This document shows positions 23,590 through 34,107 of a stretch of 64,000 bases of DNA, in pieces. Every line of letters starts with the position of its first letter. Positions within the stretch are counted from its first letter, which is position 1. Under the pieces are notes generated by a model that did not search any database, was not told the DNA's origin, and saw only the letters and a list, made by a program, of their open reading frames with translations. A program made the position numbers and the translations under genes. The DNA comes from Candidatus Methylomirabilis lanthanidiphila (GTDB lineage Bacteria; Methylomirabilota; Methylomirabilia; Methylomirabilales; Methylomirabilaceae), in the NCBI GenBank assembly GCA_902196205.1, contig CABIKM010000015.1, positions 1 through 64,000 of the forward strand, in the 5' to 3' direction.

Positions 23590-26340
23590 ATGAACCCGGA
23601 GCAGCATCGTCTGGAGGAGGCGCGTGCCCAAGGCGTGCCATGGCGGAAATGGGGACCCTACCTAAGCGAGCGGCAGTGGGGGACGGTACGCGAGGATTAC
23701 AGTGAGAACGGCGATGCCTGGAATTTTTTTACCCACGATCATGCCCGCTCGCGCGCCTATCGCTGGGGTGAGGACGGCATCGCCGGCATCTCCGACGACA
23801 AGCAGGGTCTCTGTTTCGCGCTGGCGCTGTGGAATGGGAAGGACCCGATCCTCAAGGAACGGCTGTTTGGCCTCACCAACAGCGAAGGCAATCATGGCGA
23901 GGACGTGAAAGAGTACTACTTCTACCTCGACAGTACGCCGACTCACTCGTACATGAAGTGCCTCTACAAGTACCCGCAGGCGGCCTATCCCTATGCAGAC
24001 CTGGTCGAGACCAACCGGCGTCGTACCCGCAGCGACATGGAGTACGAGCTCCTCGACACCGGCGTCTTCAAGGGCGACCGCTACTTTGATGTCTTCGTGG
24101 AATATGCCAAAGCCGGGCCGGAAGAGATCCTGTTGCAGATCACGGCCGCCAACCGGGGGCCGGACGCGGCGGAGTTACATCTTCTGCCGACACTCTGGTT
24201 CCGGAATGATTGGGCGTCGTGGATTGCCGCCTCCAACAGAGCGGTCGAGAAACCGCGCATTGAGCAGATCAAGGCGGCAGCGGGAACGAGTGCGGTCGCG
24301 GCAACACATTCGCGGCTGGGTGAATACATCCTGGTCTGCGATGGCGAGGCGCCGCTGCTCTTTACCGAGAACGAAACCAACAACCGACGGCTCTTTCCCA
24401 GTCAACCCGATATCGCGCCATACGTCAAGGACGGCATCAACAACTGCGTGGTCCAGGGCGATCAGGGCGCCGTGAACCCCGACAAGCAGGGCACTAAGGT
24501 GGCTGCGCACTATCGGCTCACGGTCGGCCCCGGCCAGTCGGCGACCGTGCGGCTGCGCCTGATCGGCCAGGCTGCGGCTGCTACGAGCGGAAAAACCAAG
24601 ACCGCCCCATCCTGTTTCGGCCAGGAGTTTGATAAGATTCTGGCCGCCCGTCTGGAGGAGGCGGACGAATTCTATCGCTCGGTGACCCCGCCGTCCGTCT
24701 CCCCGGATGCGGCCAATGTGATGCGCCAGGCGCTGGCCGGCATGTTGTGGAGCAAGCAGTTCTTCTTCTTCGACGGCGACAACTGGCTGGATGAGCACCA
24801 TTCCAACCCGCTCCATCACGGCTATCGTTACGGCCGGAACTCGGACTGGTTCCACATGCTGAACGAGGATATCATCTCCATGCCCGACAAATGGGAGTAC
24901 CCCTGGTACGCGGCCTGGGACCTGGCCTTCCACACCCTCCCGATCGCAATCGTGGACCCCCATTTCGCCAAGGAGCAGATGGAACTGATGCTGCGCGGTG
25001 TCTACCTGCACCCGAACGGGCAACTGCCCGCTTACGAGTGGAACTTCAGCGACGTGAACCCCCCCGTTCACGCCTTTGCCACCCTGTTCCTCCATCGCAC
25101 CGAGCAGGCCCTCCGTGGCGAGACCGACCTCGATTTCCTCAAGTCGGCGTTCAACAAGCTGTTGTTGAACTTCACCTGGTGGGTGAACCGCAAGGACCGA
25201 TTCGGAAAAAACGTGTTCGAGGGCGGCTTCCTCGGCCTCGACAACATCGGCGTCTTCGACCGCAGCGCACCGCTGCCCACTGGGGGCTACCTGGAGCAGG
25301 CGGACGGCACGGCCTGGATGGCCTTTTTCACCCAGAACATGGCCGAGCTTGCGGTAGAGCTCGCCGCTCACGACCGCAACTACGAGGACATGGTGGCCAA
25401 GTTTATCGAGCATTTCTACTTTATTGCCGCGGGGATGAACCGGGCGGGACAGGACGGGATGTGGGACGAGGAGGACGGCTTCTACTACGACCTGCTGCGG
25501 CTCCCGGACGGCAGCTCCACACGGCTCAAGGTGCGCTCGATGGTGGGGCTCCTCCCTCTGTGCGCCACGACGGTCGTTGAACAATGGCAGCGGGAGCGCA
25601 TCCCGAAGATGATGGCCCAACTCACTGAACGCATCCGCCGGATGCCCGAGCTGCGGGACACCGTCCATCCCACTGGTCCCGGTCATTGGGGCGTCGCCGA
25701 CCGCGGAATTATAGCCCTGATCAACCCGGAACGGCTGCGCCGGATTCTCTCCAAGATGCTCGACGAGAACGAGTTCCTGAGCCCCTACGGTATCCGCTCG
25801 CTCTCAAAGTTTCATGAGCGGAACCCCTATGTCTTCCATGCGAATGGCCAGGAGCACAGGGTGGACTACCTGCCGGCCGAGTCGAATACCGGCATGTTCG
25901 GCGGCAACTCCAACTGGCGAGGCCCGGTCTGGATGCCGGTGAACGCGATGATCATCCGGGCGCTACTGAATTTCTACCTATACTACGGCGACAACTTCAA
26001 GATCGAATGTCCCACCGGATCCGGGAAGATGATGAACCTCTTCGAGGTGAGTAAGGAGATTGCGGATCGGCTGACCCGGATCTTTCTGCGGGATGCGCAG
26101 GGGCGGCGTCCCGTCTATGGCGGGACGGAGACGTTCCAGACCGACCCGCACTGGCGCGACTGCATCCTCTTCTACGAGTACTTCCATGGCGACAACGGGG
26201 CCGGGCTCGGGGCGAGCCATCAGACCGGCTGGACCGGGCTCGTAGCCAAAATCATCCAGCTTTACGGCCTGCTGGATCCCCAGCGAATCCTGGAAGGCGG
26301 CAAGATGGCGGCCTTCGGCCGAGTTGCTGGAGGCCGCTGA
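23590..26340 (+). CDS. GH63-like (MGH1-type) alpha-glycosidase
   Basis: 916 residues from ATG 23590, chosen because AAAAGGAG lies 8 bases upstream; another in-frame ATG at 23554 lacks an SD. The opening RKWGPYLSERQWGTVREDYS and the long (alpha/alpha)6-barrel with HHGYRYGRNSDWFHMLNEDI, LPAYEWNFSDVNPPVHAFAT, GTAWMAFFTQNMAELAVELA and SNWRGPVWMPVNAMIIRALL identify a bacterial GH63-like glucosidase. No signal peptide is visible, so a cytoplasmic site is likely. The substrate is probably an alpha-glucoside or oligosaccharide, but cannot be fixed from sequence. It is followed by a GH13 enzyme one base later. A 180-base piece of a close homologue is embedded in the 42.7 kb patchwork. Confidence 0.82.
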   Translation: MNPEQHRLEEARAQGVPWRKWGPYLSERQWGTVREDYSENGDAWNFFTHDHARSRAYRWGEDGIAGISDDKQGLCFALALWNGKDPILKERLFGLTNSEGNHGEDVKEYYFYLDSTPTHSYMKCLYKYPQAAYPYADLVETNRRRTRSDMEYELLDTGVFKGDRYFDVFVEYAKAGPEEILLQITAANRGPDAAELHLLPTLWFRNDWASWIAASNRAVEKPRIEQIKAAAGTSAVAATHSRLGEYILVCDGEAPLLFTENETNNRRLFPSQPDIAPYVKDGINNCVVQGDQGAVNPDKQGTKVAAHYRLTVGPGQSATVRLRLIGQAAAATSGKTKTAPSCFGQEFDKILAARLEEADEFYRSVTPPSVSPDAANVMRQALAGMLWSKQFFFFDGDNWLDEHHSNPLHHGYRYGRNSDWFHMLNEDIISMPDKWEYPWYAAWDLAFHTLPIAIVDPHFAKEQMELMLRGVYLHPNGQLPAYEWNFSDVNPPVHAFATLFLHRTEQALRGETDLDFLKSAFNKLLLNFTWWVNRKDRFGKNVFEGGFLGLDNIGVFDRSAPLPTGGYLEQADGTAWMAFFTQNMAELAVELAAHDRNYEDMVAKFIEHFYFIAAGMNRAGQDGMWDEEDGFYYDLLRLPDGSSTRLKVRSMVGLLPLCATTVVEQWQRERIPKMMAQLTERIRRMPELRDTVHPTGPGHWGVADRGIIALINPERLRRILSKMLDENEFLSPYGIRSLSKFHERNPYVFHANGQEHRVDYLPAESNTGMFGGNSNWRGPVWMPVNAMIIRALLNFYLYYGDNFKIECPTGSGKMMNLFEVSKEIADRLTRIFLRDAQGRRPVYGGTETFQTDPHWRDCILFYEYFHGDNGAGLGASHQTGWTGLVAKIIQLYGLLDPQRILEGGKMAAFGRVAGGR

Positions 26341-26341
26341 T

Positions 26342-27820
26342 ATGCGCGCGCCACTGTATCCTGCGCTCTATCAGATCAATACCCGCGTCTGGCTGACGGA
26401 ACTGTCCAGGGCCTTGGGTCGGCCGACCACGCTGGATGATATTCCAGACCCCGAACTGGACCGCGTGGTCCAGATGGGGTTCGACTGGGTCTGGCTCCTC
26501 AGTGTCTGGCAGACCGGCCTGGCTGGGCAGCGGATCTCGCGCAGCAATCACGAATGGCGGCGAGAGTTCGAGGAGACGCTGCCGGATCTGCGGGAGGAAG
26601 ACATCGCCGGCTCCGGGTTCGCCATCATCGGCTACACGGTCCATCCTGATCTGGGCGGAGAGGCGGCGCTGGCGCGACTGCGCGAGCGCCTCAGGGCGCG
26701 CGGCCTCTCGCTGATGCTCGACTTTGTGCCTAACCACACCGGCCTGGATCACCCCTGGGTGGAGGACCATCCCGAGTATTACGTCCCAGGCACCGAGCCG
26801 GACCTGGCGCAGGCGCCGCAGAACTATATTCGGGTCAATCAGAGTGGGGGTGACCTGATCCTGGCGTACGGACGGGACCCGTATTTCTCCGGCTGGCCGG
26901 ACACACTGCAGCTTGACTATAGCAATCCGGCCACGCAGGAGGCGATGATCGGCGAACTGCTGAAAATCGCCGGGCAGTGCGATGGTGTGCGCTGCGACAT
27001 GGCGATGCTGGTACTGCCGGACGTCTTCGAGCGGACCTGGGTCCGCCGCGCGCCGCTGTTCTGGCCAGAGGCGACCCGGCGAGTCCGGGAGCGGGCCCCG
27101 CGCTTTCGCTTCATGGCGGAGGTCTACTGGGACCTGGAATGGACGATGCTGCAGCAGGGGTTCGACTACGCCTACGACAAGCGGCTGTACGACCGCCTGC
27201 GCGAGGGCCACGCCCGGCCGGCGCGCGAGCACCTGTATGCCGGGCTCGACTACCAGAACAGGCTCGCCCGATTCCTGGAAAACCACGACGAGCCCAGGGC
27301 TGCCGCGACCTTCACACCCGGCATGCACGAGGCCGCCGCCGTCATTACGTACCTGTCACCGGGCCTGCGGTTCTTCCATCAGGGACAGTTCGAGGGGCGG
27401 AAGAAGCGTATCTCGCCGCACCTGGTCCGCGCCCCCTTAGAGCCTGCTGACGGATCGCTGCAACAGTTCTACGACGGCCTCCTGGCGGTACTCCGGCAGC
27501 CCGCCATGCGCGACGGCCAGTGGCGCCTGCTCGACTGCGTGCCGGCCTGGGACGACAACTGGACGTCGGACTGCTGCATCGCCTGGGTCTGGGAGGTCCA
27601 GGACGGCCAGCGGCATCTGATCGTGGTCAACTACGCCGGGAACCAGAGCCAGTGCTACGTCCGTCTCCCGTGTGCTGACCTGACCGGCCGCGCGGTGCGG
27701 CTCAAGGACCTGATGGGTCCCGCCGGCTACGATCGCGACGGAGGCGACCTTACATCGCGGGGCCTCTACCTGGACCTGCCCCCGTGGGGCTACCACGTGT
27801 TCGAGGTGACCAGCCCATGA
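26342..27820 (+). CDS. GH13 alpha-amylase-family glycosidase
   Basis: 492 residues from ATG 26342, which follows the GH63-like stop by one base with GGAGG 8 bases upstream inside that gene. It is a TIM-barrel amylase: [11 protein letters not shown] (region I), nucleophile D219 in GVRCDMAML, acid/base E260 in FMAEVYWD and stabiliser D316 in [10 protein letters not shown]. All three catalytic acids are present. The domain order fits alpha-amylase or glucan-modifying enzymes, with no signal peptide and a small C-terminal beta domain. Coupling with the GH63-like gene points to joint breakdown or remodelling of an intracellular glucan or glucoside. Confidence 0.85.
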   Translation: MRAPLYPALYQINTRVWLTELSRALGRPTTLDDIPDPELDRVVQMGFDWVWLLSVWQTGLAGQRISRSNHEWRREFEETLPDLREEDIAGSGFAIIGYTVHPDLGGEAALARLRERLRARGLSLMLDFVPNHTGLDHPWVEDHPEYYVPGTEPDLAQAPQNYIRVNQSGGDLILAYGRDPYFSGWPDTLQLDYSNPATQEAMIGELLKIAGQCDGVRCDMAMLVLPDVFERTWVRRAPLFWPEATRRVRERAPRFRFMAEVYWDLEWTMLQQGFDYAYDKRLYDRLREGHARPAREHLYAGLDYQNRLARFLENHDEPRAAATFTPGMHEAAAVITYLSPGLRFFHQGQFEGRKKRISPHLVRAPLEPADGSLQQFYDGLLAVLRQPAMRDGQWRLLDCVPAWDDNWTSDCCIAWVWEVQDGQRHLIVVNYAGNQSQCYVRLPCADLTGRAVRLKDLMGPAGYDRDGGDLTSRGLYLDLPPWGYHVFEVTSP

Positions 27821-28920
27821 CGGATAGGTTCCGGATATGGTCCCATCGGCTCGGCTTGCGAATTGGTCTGCTGGTGAGTGCGCTGGTCCTTGGCGGCTGT
27901 ATGAGCTATGGGGCGTTAACGCTCGATCGGGACCGGCTCGACTTCACCGGCGCGGTAGCCAATTCCTGGAAGCAGCAGACGCTGCTGAACATCGTCAAGC
28001 TGCGCTATGCCGACACCCCGATCTTCGTGGACATCGGGCAGATCGTCGCCGCCTACCAGGTGCAGGTGGCGGGTTCGGCAGCCGGCACGATCATCCCCGG
28101 CGGGGGTACCGGCAATCCGAGTTTCTTCAGTCTCGGGACAGCCGGCAGCTTCATGGATCGTCCGACCATCACCTATACGCCGTTGACCGGCTCGGCGTTC
28201 CTCAGGACGCTGATGACGCCGATTCCGCCGGTGCGGCTGTTCGAACTGATCGACGCGGGCTATGCTGCGGATCTCCTGGTGCTCGTGGCGGTGCAGGAGA
28301 TCAACGGAGTATCAAATCGACGGACGGGCTTCCGCGCCCAGGACATGGACCCGCACTTTGTGCAAATCCTCACAGCGCTGCGACGGATCCAGGAGTCCGG
28401 TGCCGTGGGGTTCCGGATCGAGGTTGACAAGGAGACGGGCAAGCGGGAACGACTGGTCATGTTTTTCACCAAGCGCGAGATCACACCGGAGACCGAAAAG
28501 GAGCGACAGACACTCAGGAAGCTCCTCCACCTGCACCCGGAGCGGATGGACTTTCTGATCACCTACGGATCGGACACGGACCGCGACGACGTGATCGCCA
28601 TCCAGACCCGTTCGGCCATGCAGATTCTCAATGTTATGGCATCGTACATCAGCGTGCCTGAGGAACATGTGCGAAACGGTCGAGCTTTTCAGGCTCCGGC
28701 CTCGTCGCCGGACGCCCCGCCGCCTGTCATTCGCATTGCGAGCGGCGCGTCCCGCCCGGATGGTCCGTTTGTTGCCGTTCACTACCGTGACCTCTGGTAC
28801 TGGATCGACGACCATGATCTCCGGTCCAAAGGGGTGTTCACGTTCCTGCTGATCCTGATGACGCTGGCGGAGACGGGCGAGAAACCGCCGCCCCCGCAGC
28901 TCACGATCCAGACCAATTGA
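27817..28920 (+). CDS. Outer-membrane lipoprotein of unknown function
   Basis: The ATG overlaps the GH13 stop (ATGA). Residues ~15-33 are a lipoprotein signal ending LVLGGC. The mature protein has [38 protein letters not shown], a low-complexity Gly stretch, and a C-terminal part with [21 protein letters not shown] do not know a named domain. It lies between sugar enzymes and an OprB porin and may help assemble or dock that porin. Two pieces of a near copy, with a 353-base internal deletion, form the end of the 42.4-43.6 kb patchwork. Confidence 0.7.
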   Translation: MTDRFRIWSHRLGLRIGLLVSALVLGGCMSYGALTLDRDRLDFTGAVANSWKQQTLLNIVKLRYADTPIFVDIGQIVAAYQVQVAGSAAGTIIPGGGTGNPSFFSLGTAGSFMDRPTITYTPLTGSAFLRTLMTPIPPVRLFELIDAGYAADLLVLVAVQEINGVSNRRTGFRAQDMDPHFVQILTALRRIQESGAVGFRIEVDKETGKRERLVMFFTKREITPETEKERQTLRKLLHLHPERMDFLITYGSDTDRDDVIAIQTRSAMQILNVMASYISVPEEHVRNGRAFQAPASSPDAPPPVIRIASGASRPDGPFVAVHYRDLWYWIDDHDLRSKGVFTFLLILMTLAETGEKPPPPQLTIQTN

Positions 28921-28943
28921 GCACACGTGTGGGAACGAACACC

Positions 28944-30368
28944 ATGAACTCGCAGGTCACCAGATATTGCGTTCAGGGTGTTGGCGCGGTGTTCCTTGGC
29001 TTCGCCCTCCTCATCCTGATCCTGGTGCGCCAGGCGAGCGCGCAACTCTCCGAGGTCCCTCCTACGTGGGGGGGCCACATCCGGGATCGTACCCGGCTGA
29101 CCGGGAGTTGGTTCGGACTGCGGGATGAGATGGGGAAAAAGGGCGTGGTGCTGGACATCGACATTCTGCAGGTTCCCCAGGGCGTCGCGAGCGGCGGCCT
29201 GGACACCGTCGCGGAGTACGGGGGTCTGGCCGAGTATACCCTCAACATGGATACGCAGAAGCTGAGTCTCTGGCCAGGAGGCTTCTTCACGGTCCAAGCC
29301 ATGAGCAGCTTCGGGCAAAACGTCGATAGCGGCTCAGGGGCATTGATTCCGCCCGACATGGTCCTGCTTCTGCCCGATTTCGGGAATGAGACGACCGGCC
29401 TCATGAGTCTGTCGTTCACGCAGTTCCTCAGCCCGAAGTTCGGCCTGTTTGCGGGCAAGCTCTCCGCGCTCGGCGCGGACACCAACGAGTTTGCCCATGA
29501 CTACCATTCCCAGTTTCTGAACGCCGGCCTGAATCTCAATATGACCCTCGCCCTGTTCCCGTTCACCGGCTACGGCGGCGGACTGATCATCCTCCCCTGG
29601 GAGGGAGCCGTATTTTCGGCCAGCGTCATGGACCCGAGCGGGAGGGCGACAAACAACAACGTCGGCGATGCATTTGAGGATGGGGTACTCGTTGCTGCTC
29701 AGGGTCGGGTTACCATCAAACCCTTCGGCTTGATCGGTCACCAACTCCTAGGATTCGGATGGAGCGATAAGAAGCGCGTGTCGCTCGATCAGGACCCGTC
29801 CAACATCGCCCAACTGCTCCTCACCCAGCGGTTCCCTCGATTAGCGGACCCTGGACCGGCTCTCACCCGGATCCTCGAGCGCTTCTTTCCGGAGCTGCTC
29901 GTTCCGACCAAGCCGCCCAACACCCAGAATCACACATGGTCCATCTTCTATAACTTCGACCAATACCTCTGGAGCCCGGAGGGATACCCGGATCGGGGGA
30001 TCGGCATCTTGTTCAGGTTCGGGGCCTCCGACGGCGAAGCCAACCCCATCAAGTACGCCTATAACGTCGGGGTCGGCGGCAAGGGGGCCGTGCCGGGGCG
30101 GCCTCTGGACAGTTTCGGGATCGGCTGGTCGCGGGTGAACCTCAGCGACAGTTTCGTTCCGTTCTTGCGCAGCCGGCTGAATCTGGGTCTCAATAAGGAG
30201 GACGCGGTCGAGCTCTACTACACCGCCCAGATCACCCGGTGGCTCAACGCGACAGCGGATCTCCAGATCATCAACCAGGCTCTCAACAAGACGCTCGATT
30301 CGTCCGGCCAGCTCAAGAATGTGGGTACGACCGTCGTACTGGGGCTCCGACTCTACGCGCGCTTCTAA
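28944..30368 (+). CDS. OprB-family carbohydrate-selective porin
   Basis: Outer-membrane beta-barrel of about 474 residues from ATG 28944 (an in-frame TTG at 28917 overlaps the previous stop and is an alternative). A signal peptide precedes SAQLSEVPPTWGG. The OprB pattern is visible in RTRLTGSWFGLRDEMGKKGV, QKLSLWPGGFFTVQ, FFPELLVPTKPP and the C-terminal NVGTTVVLGLRLYARF ending in aromatic Phe, typical for barrel insertion. It should admit sugars or small organic solutes, matching the glycosidase genes just upstream. Confidence 0.78.
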   Translation: MNSQVTRYCVQGVGAVFLGFALLILILVRQASAQLSEVPPTWGGHIRDRTRLTGSWFGLRDEMGKKGVVLDIDILQVPQGVASGGLDTVAEYGGLAEYTLNMDTQKLSLWPGGFFTVQAMSSFGQNVDSGSGALIPPDMVLLLPDFGNETTGLMSLSFTQFLSPKFGLFAGKLSALGADTNEFAHDYHSQFLNAGLNLNMTLALFPFTGYGGGLIILPWEGAVFSASVMDPSGRATNNNVGDAFEDGVLVAAQGRVTIKPFGLIGHQLLGFGWSDKKRVSLDQDPSNIAQLLLTQRFPRLADPGPALTRILERFFPELLVPTKPPNTQNHTWSIFYNFDQYLWSPEGYPDRGIGILFRFGASDGEANPIKYAYNVGVGGKGAVPGRPLDSFGIGWSRVNLSDSFVPFLRSRLNLGLNKEDAVELYYTAQITRWLNATADLQIINQALNKTLDSSGQLKNVGTTVVLGLRLYARF

Positions 30369-30551
30369 TCGTATAACCCTGGTGAAATGGGATCGTCATA
30401 GATGTTCCAGCGGTCGGTTCGAATGGTGCAGCCGGCAGCGGCGAACACAGATCGTGCCGATTGGCGCCTCCGGCACACTGAACGGTGCTGCGCTGCGCCA
30501 AAGATTCGAGGCTTGTGTTGCCCGGTGAGAGGGGCTGAGAAAGGAGACACC

Positions 30552-33008
30552 ATGAGGTACACGCACAAGATCTATCTCGCCCTAGTTGGCTCGTTTACTG
30601 CTCTGATGTTGGCGGGTACGGCGGCGCCCGGCTTCGCCCAGGGAGGCGCTCCCGGCAAGGTCGTGCTGCCGGCTAACCGCATAGTGCTGCCGATCCCGGA
30701 GCCGCGGTACCCGCACAGCGCGGTACTCAACGCCCGCAACGCCACGCCGCCGCCACGGTTCGAGGTGAAGGCGCCGGCCAAGGCGCCCAACGTGTTGATC
30801 GTGCTGATCGACGACATGGGGTTCGGCCAGTCCGGCGCCTTCGGCGGACCCATCCGGATGCCGACGGTGGAGCGCCTGGCCGCGGGCGGGCTTCGCTATA
30901 ACCAGTTCCACACTACGGCGCTGTGCTCGCCGACTCGCGCTGCGTTGCTCACCGGCCGCAACCATCATGTGAACAACCTTGGCTCGATCACGGAGACAGC
31001 CACAGCGTTCCCCGGACAAACCGGCCAGCGCCCCAACAGCGTGGCGCCGCTGGCCGAGATGCTCCGGCTGAACGGCTACAGCACCGCCGCCTTCGGCAAG
31101 TCCCATGAGACCGCGGCTTGGGAGGTCAGCCCCTCCGGCCCGACCGACCGCTGGCCGACCCGATCCGGCTTCGACAAGTTCTACGGCTTCATCGGCGGCG
31201 AGACCAACCAGTGGGCGCCGCTGATCTACGAGGGACTAAACCACGTCGAGCCGCCGACGGACCCCAACTACCATTTTATGACCGACATGACCAACCAGGC
31301 CATTGCCTGGGTGCAGTACCAGAAATCGCTCACGCCGGACAAGCCGTTCTTCATCTACTTCGCGCCTGGCGCCACCCACGCCCCGCACCACGTGCCGAAG
31401 GCGTGGATCGTGAAATACAAGGGCAAGTTCGACCAGGGATGGGACGCGCTGCGCGAAGAGACGCTGGCGCGGCAGAAGCGGCTGGGCGTAGTGCCGCCGG
31501 AGACAACGCTCGCGCCCAAGCCGGCGGCCATCACGGACTGGGCCGCGCTGAGCCCGGATGAGAAAAAACTTTTTGCGCGCCAGATGGAGGTGTTTGCCGG
31601 GTTCGGCGAGTACACCGATACGGAGATCGGCCGGCTGGTCCAAGCCATCCAGGACGTGGGCCAACTCGACAATACGCTCATCTTCTACATCGTCGGCGAC
31701 AACGGGGCGAGCGCCGAAGGGGGTATAAACGGGCTGTTCAACGAGTACACGTACTTCAACCAGGTGCCCGAGACCGTCCAGGATGTCCTTAAACATTACG
31801 ATGAGCTTGGCGGGCCGACGACCTACCCCCATTACGCTGCCGGATGGGCGGTAGCGGGCGATACGCCCTTCACCTGGACGAAGCAGGTCGCCTCGAACTA
31901 CGGCGGTACTCGCAACGGGATGGTGATCCACTGGCCCAAGGGCATCGCCGCGAAGGGCGAGGTGCAATCACAGTGGCACCACGTCATCGACATTGCGCCG
32001 ACCATCCTGGAGGCGGCCGGCCTGCCGGAGCCGAAGAGCGTGAATGGGACGCCCCAGACCCCCATCGAGGGCGTAAGCATGGTGTACACCTTCACGGACC
32101 CCAAAGCACCGAGCCGGCACACGACGCAGTACTTCGAGATCTTCGGCAACCGGGCCATCTACCATGAAGGGTGGTTGGCCGGCACCGTCCACCGGGCGCC
32201 TTGGGAATACACAAATCGGGCAACGTTCGAGAACGACGCCTGGGAACTGTACGACACGCGGACGGACTTCAGCCTGGCCGACGACCTAGCCGCGAAGAAC
32301 TCTGAGAAGCTCAAGGAGTTGCAGTCGCTCTTCCTGAAGGAGGCAGTCACGTACTCCGTGCTACCGCTTGATGACCGGCTCCTGGAGCGATTTAACGCCG
32401 CTATGGTCGGGCGGCCTGACCTGATGGCCGGCCGGACGTCGCTGACGGTCTACCAGGGTATGACGGGGATGTCGGAGAACGCGTTCATCAACCTGAAGAA
32501 TCGGTCGCATACGATCACCGCCGAGGTGGAAATCCCGCAGAAGGGGGCGAACGGCGTGATTCTCGCCCAAGCCGGTCGCTTCGGCGGTTGGAGCCTCTAC
32601 GTGAAGGACGGTAAGCCGACGTACACCTACAACCGGCTGGGGCTGGAGCGCTACACCGTGGCTACCACGCAGGTGTTGCCGGCCGGGACGGCGACGATCC
32701 GCTATGAGTTCGTCTATAACGGCGGCGGCATGGGCAAGGGTGGGACGGGCACGCTTTTCGTCAACGGCAAGAAGGCTGCAACGGGACAGATCGAACGCAC
32801 TCAGTGCTGTGCGTTTTCGGCTGATGAAGGCGCTGACGTTGGCGCCGATGAAGGCACGCCCGTCACTGAGGTCTACACGGCGCCCTTCAGGTTCTCCGGG
32901 AAGATTACCAGAGTGACGATCGAGGTCGGCGAGACGAAGACCGCTGACCAAGGCAACCCCGAGCACACTCATAACGCCGCCACTCTGAAGCGGGCGCCGG
33001 CCGATTGA
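30552..33008 (+). CDS. Periplasmic sulfatase (arylsulfatase type), first of three
   Basis: 818 residues from ATG 30552 with SD AAGGAG; in-frame starts further up lack the signal peptide, which reads HKIYLALVGSFTALMLAGTA and is cleaved near FAQ. The sulfatase domain has metal ligands in LIVLIDDMGFG and the modification site C125-S-P-T-R in TTALCSPTRAALLTG, the Cys being converted to formylglycine. VGDNGASAEGG is the second metal/catalytic segment. A ~200-residue C-terminal extension with a beta-sandwich look (NRSHTITAEVEIPQKGANGV) is shared with the third sulfatase. No maturation enzyme is in the window. Substrate unknown; hydrolysis of an organic sulfate ester in the periplasm is expected. 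Confidence 0.87.
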   Translation: MRYTHKIYLALVGSFTALMLAGTAAPGFAQGGAPGKVVLPANRIVLPIPEPRYPHSAVLNARNATPPPRFEVKAPAKAPNVLIVLIDDMGFGQSGAFGGPIRMPTVERLAAGGLRYNQFHTTALCSPTRAALLTGRNHHVNNLGSITETATAFPGQTGQRPNSVAPLAEMLRLNGYSTAAFGKSHETAAWEVSPSGPTDRWPTRSGFDKFYGFIGGETNQWAPLIYEGLNHVEPPTDPNYHFMTDMTNQAIAWVQYQKSLTPDKPFFIYFAPGATHAPHHVPKAWIVKYKGKFDQGWDALREETLARQKRLGVVPPETTLAPKPAAITDWAALSPDEKKLFARQMEVFAGFGEYTDTEIGRLVQAIQDVGQLDNTLIFYIVGDNGASAEGGINGLFNEYTYFNQVPETVQDVLKHYDELGGPTTYPHYAAGWAVAGDTPFTWTKQVASNYGGTRNGMVIHWPKGIAAKGEVQSQWHHVIDIAPTILEAAGLPEPKSVNGTPQTPIEGVSMVYTFTDPKAPSRHTTQYFEIFGNRAIYHEGWLAGTVHRAPWEYTNRATFENDAWELYDTRTDFSLADDLAAKNSEKLKELQSLFLKEAVTYSVLPLDDRLLERFNAAMVGRPDLMAGRTSLTVYQGMTGMSENAFINLKNRSHTITAEVEIPQKGANGVILAQAGRFGGWSLYVKDGKPTYTYNRLGLERYTVATTQVLPAGTATIRYEFVYNGGGMGKGGTGTLFVNGKKAATGQIERTQCCAFSADEGADVGADEGTPVTEVYTAPFRFSGKITRVTIEVGETKTADQGNPEHTHNAATLKRAPAD

Positions 33009-33148
33009 CGTTGTGACCTGGGTGCGACGGTTGCCCGTGCGTGTCGGCGGTGGTGGTGTCGTTGCTTTGAACGTGTTACGGTTTGATACAGTCTGGCCAG
33101 CATTGCGGTCCAAGGTGTTGATTCGCCCGGCAACGCGAACGCGGAATC

Positions 33149-33480
33149 GCAGACGTACGGCCGTGCCGGGCAAATTATGGACGGGTGACTGCGCGGTTTA
33201 TCGAGCGCCACGATCACCTCTCCACGGGTATGCAGAAAAGTGGCGGCACGCGCCGATCCGGCCAGGCATCCCTGATCCGTACCGCCGCCTCACAGATAAC
33301 CCGATCACTCGAATGGAGGAGGTGCCCGACATGAGACCATCTATTCGGAACTCCACACCCCCGCGGTCCAGACTACGGCGACTTTCAGCGTGGCGACCAC
33401 CATGCGCACCGCTCAGATCATCGTTGATCAGCGACGGGCAGCGTTCCAAAGACAGGGCTGGATCTGGTCTGCGCGACCGG
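33149..33480 (+). pseudogene. Degraded copy of the DUF3313 gene 3' end plus its downstream spacer
   Basis: 33,149-33,235 aligns with the last ~30 codons of the intact DUF3313 gene (17,735-17,822): GCAGAC-TACGG, then the codons for MDG, a Trp codon changed to TGA, and the helix now out of register. The match continues past the stop: ACGCGCCGATCCGG (33,250) and CTGGATCTGGTCTGC (33,458) correspond to 17,828 and 17,921 in the spacer before mscS. An extra ~100 bases are inserted between the two spacer matches. Thus a whole gene-end-plus-spacer unit was duplicated and decayed. Confidence 0.55.
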
Positions 33481-33531
33481 CGCCGCTCCCCGACATCGAG
33501 ATAGTAAAGCGAGCGGGAAAGGAGAACAGTC

Positions 33532-33933
33532 GTGAGACCGGCAATCCGTTCCATCCCCCTCGGACTCGGCGTCGCCATGCTCCTCCTGGCAACCGGTTGC
33601 CAAACTGTGGCTACCACACGCAAACAGGACATCGGCGCTCCCAGGTAACCGCCCTCCGACCCGGCACGGGTGAAGATCCTGCGCGAGGAGCCCACGCGCC
33701 CTCACGTGCGCCTGGGGGAAGTCCGGGCCGAGCCCTCCTCTGAAAGCGTGGATGTCACCAGGATCGAGGACACCCTGCGCAAAGAAGCCGCCAAGCTGGG
33801 GGTCGACGCTGTCGTTGTGGTATACGACCGTACCCGGATCACCGGCGCTTACCTCACCGGACCATGGTGGGGGCGCTCCCTGCAGACGATCGAAGGGCGC
33901 GTCGTGATTGCCGTTGCCATCAAGTACCAGTGA
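33532..33933 (+). pseudogene. Small lipoprotein gene broken by an in-frame TAA
   Basis: From GTG 33532 (SD GGAAAGGAG) a lipoprotein signal ends LLLATGC and the frame reads QTVATTRKQDIGAPR, then TAA at 33,646. It continues in the same frame to 33,933 with PPSDPARVKILREEPTRPHV, AAKLGVDAVVVVYDRT, GPWWGRSLQ and VVIAVAIKYQ. The whole has the layout of a small periplasmic lipoprotein family in which the stopped position is normally tyrosine (APRYPP), so one base change TAT/TAC to TAA suffices. No frameshift accompanies it. It could be a recent nonsense mutation or a sequencing error. Confidence 0.65.
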
Positions 33934-34107
33934 CTCAGGCGCGAACGTTCGGACAGATCGACGGCTTACAAGTCGTACGGGCAGCCGACATGGAGCGATC
34001 TCTAATGGTGGATATGGTGCGCGCGGAACTTCCGCGCGGTTCTCTCAAGACTTGATCAAGTCGATTCGAGGTTCATAGCCAACTTTCATAGCGAAAAGGA
34101 GGCTGCC

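Noticed and set aside
33013-33504. A 163-codon frame between the first sulfatase and the broken lipoprotein
   Set aside because: The DNA aligns with a decayed DUF3313 gene end and spacer in a different frame, and the frame has no start signal or recognisable protein pattern.
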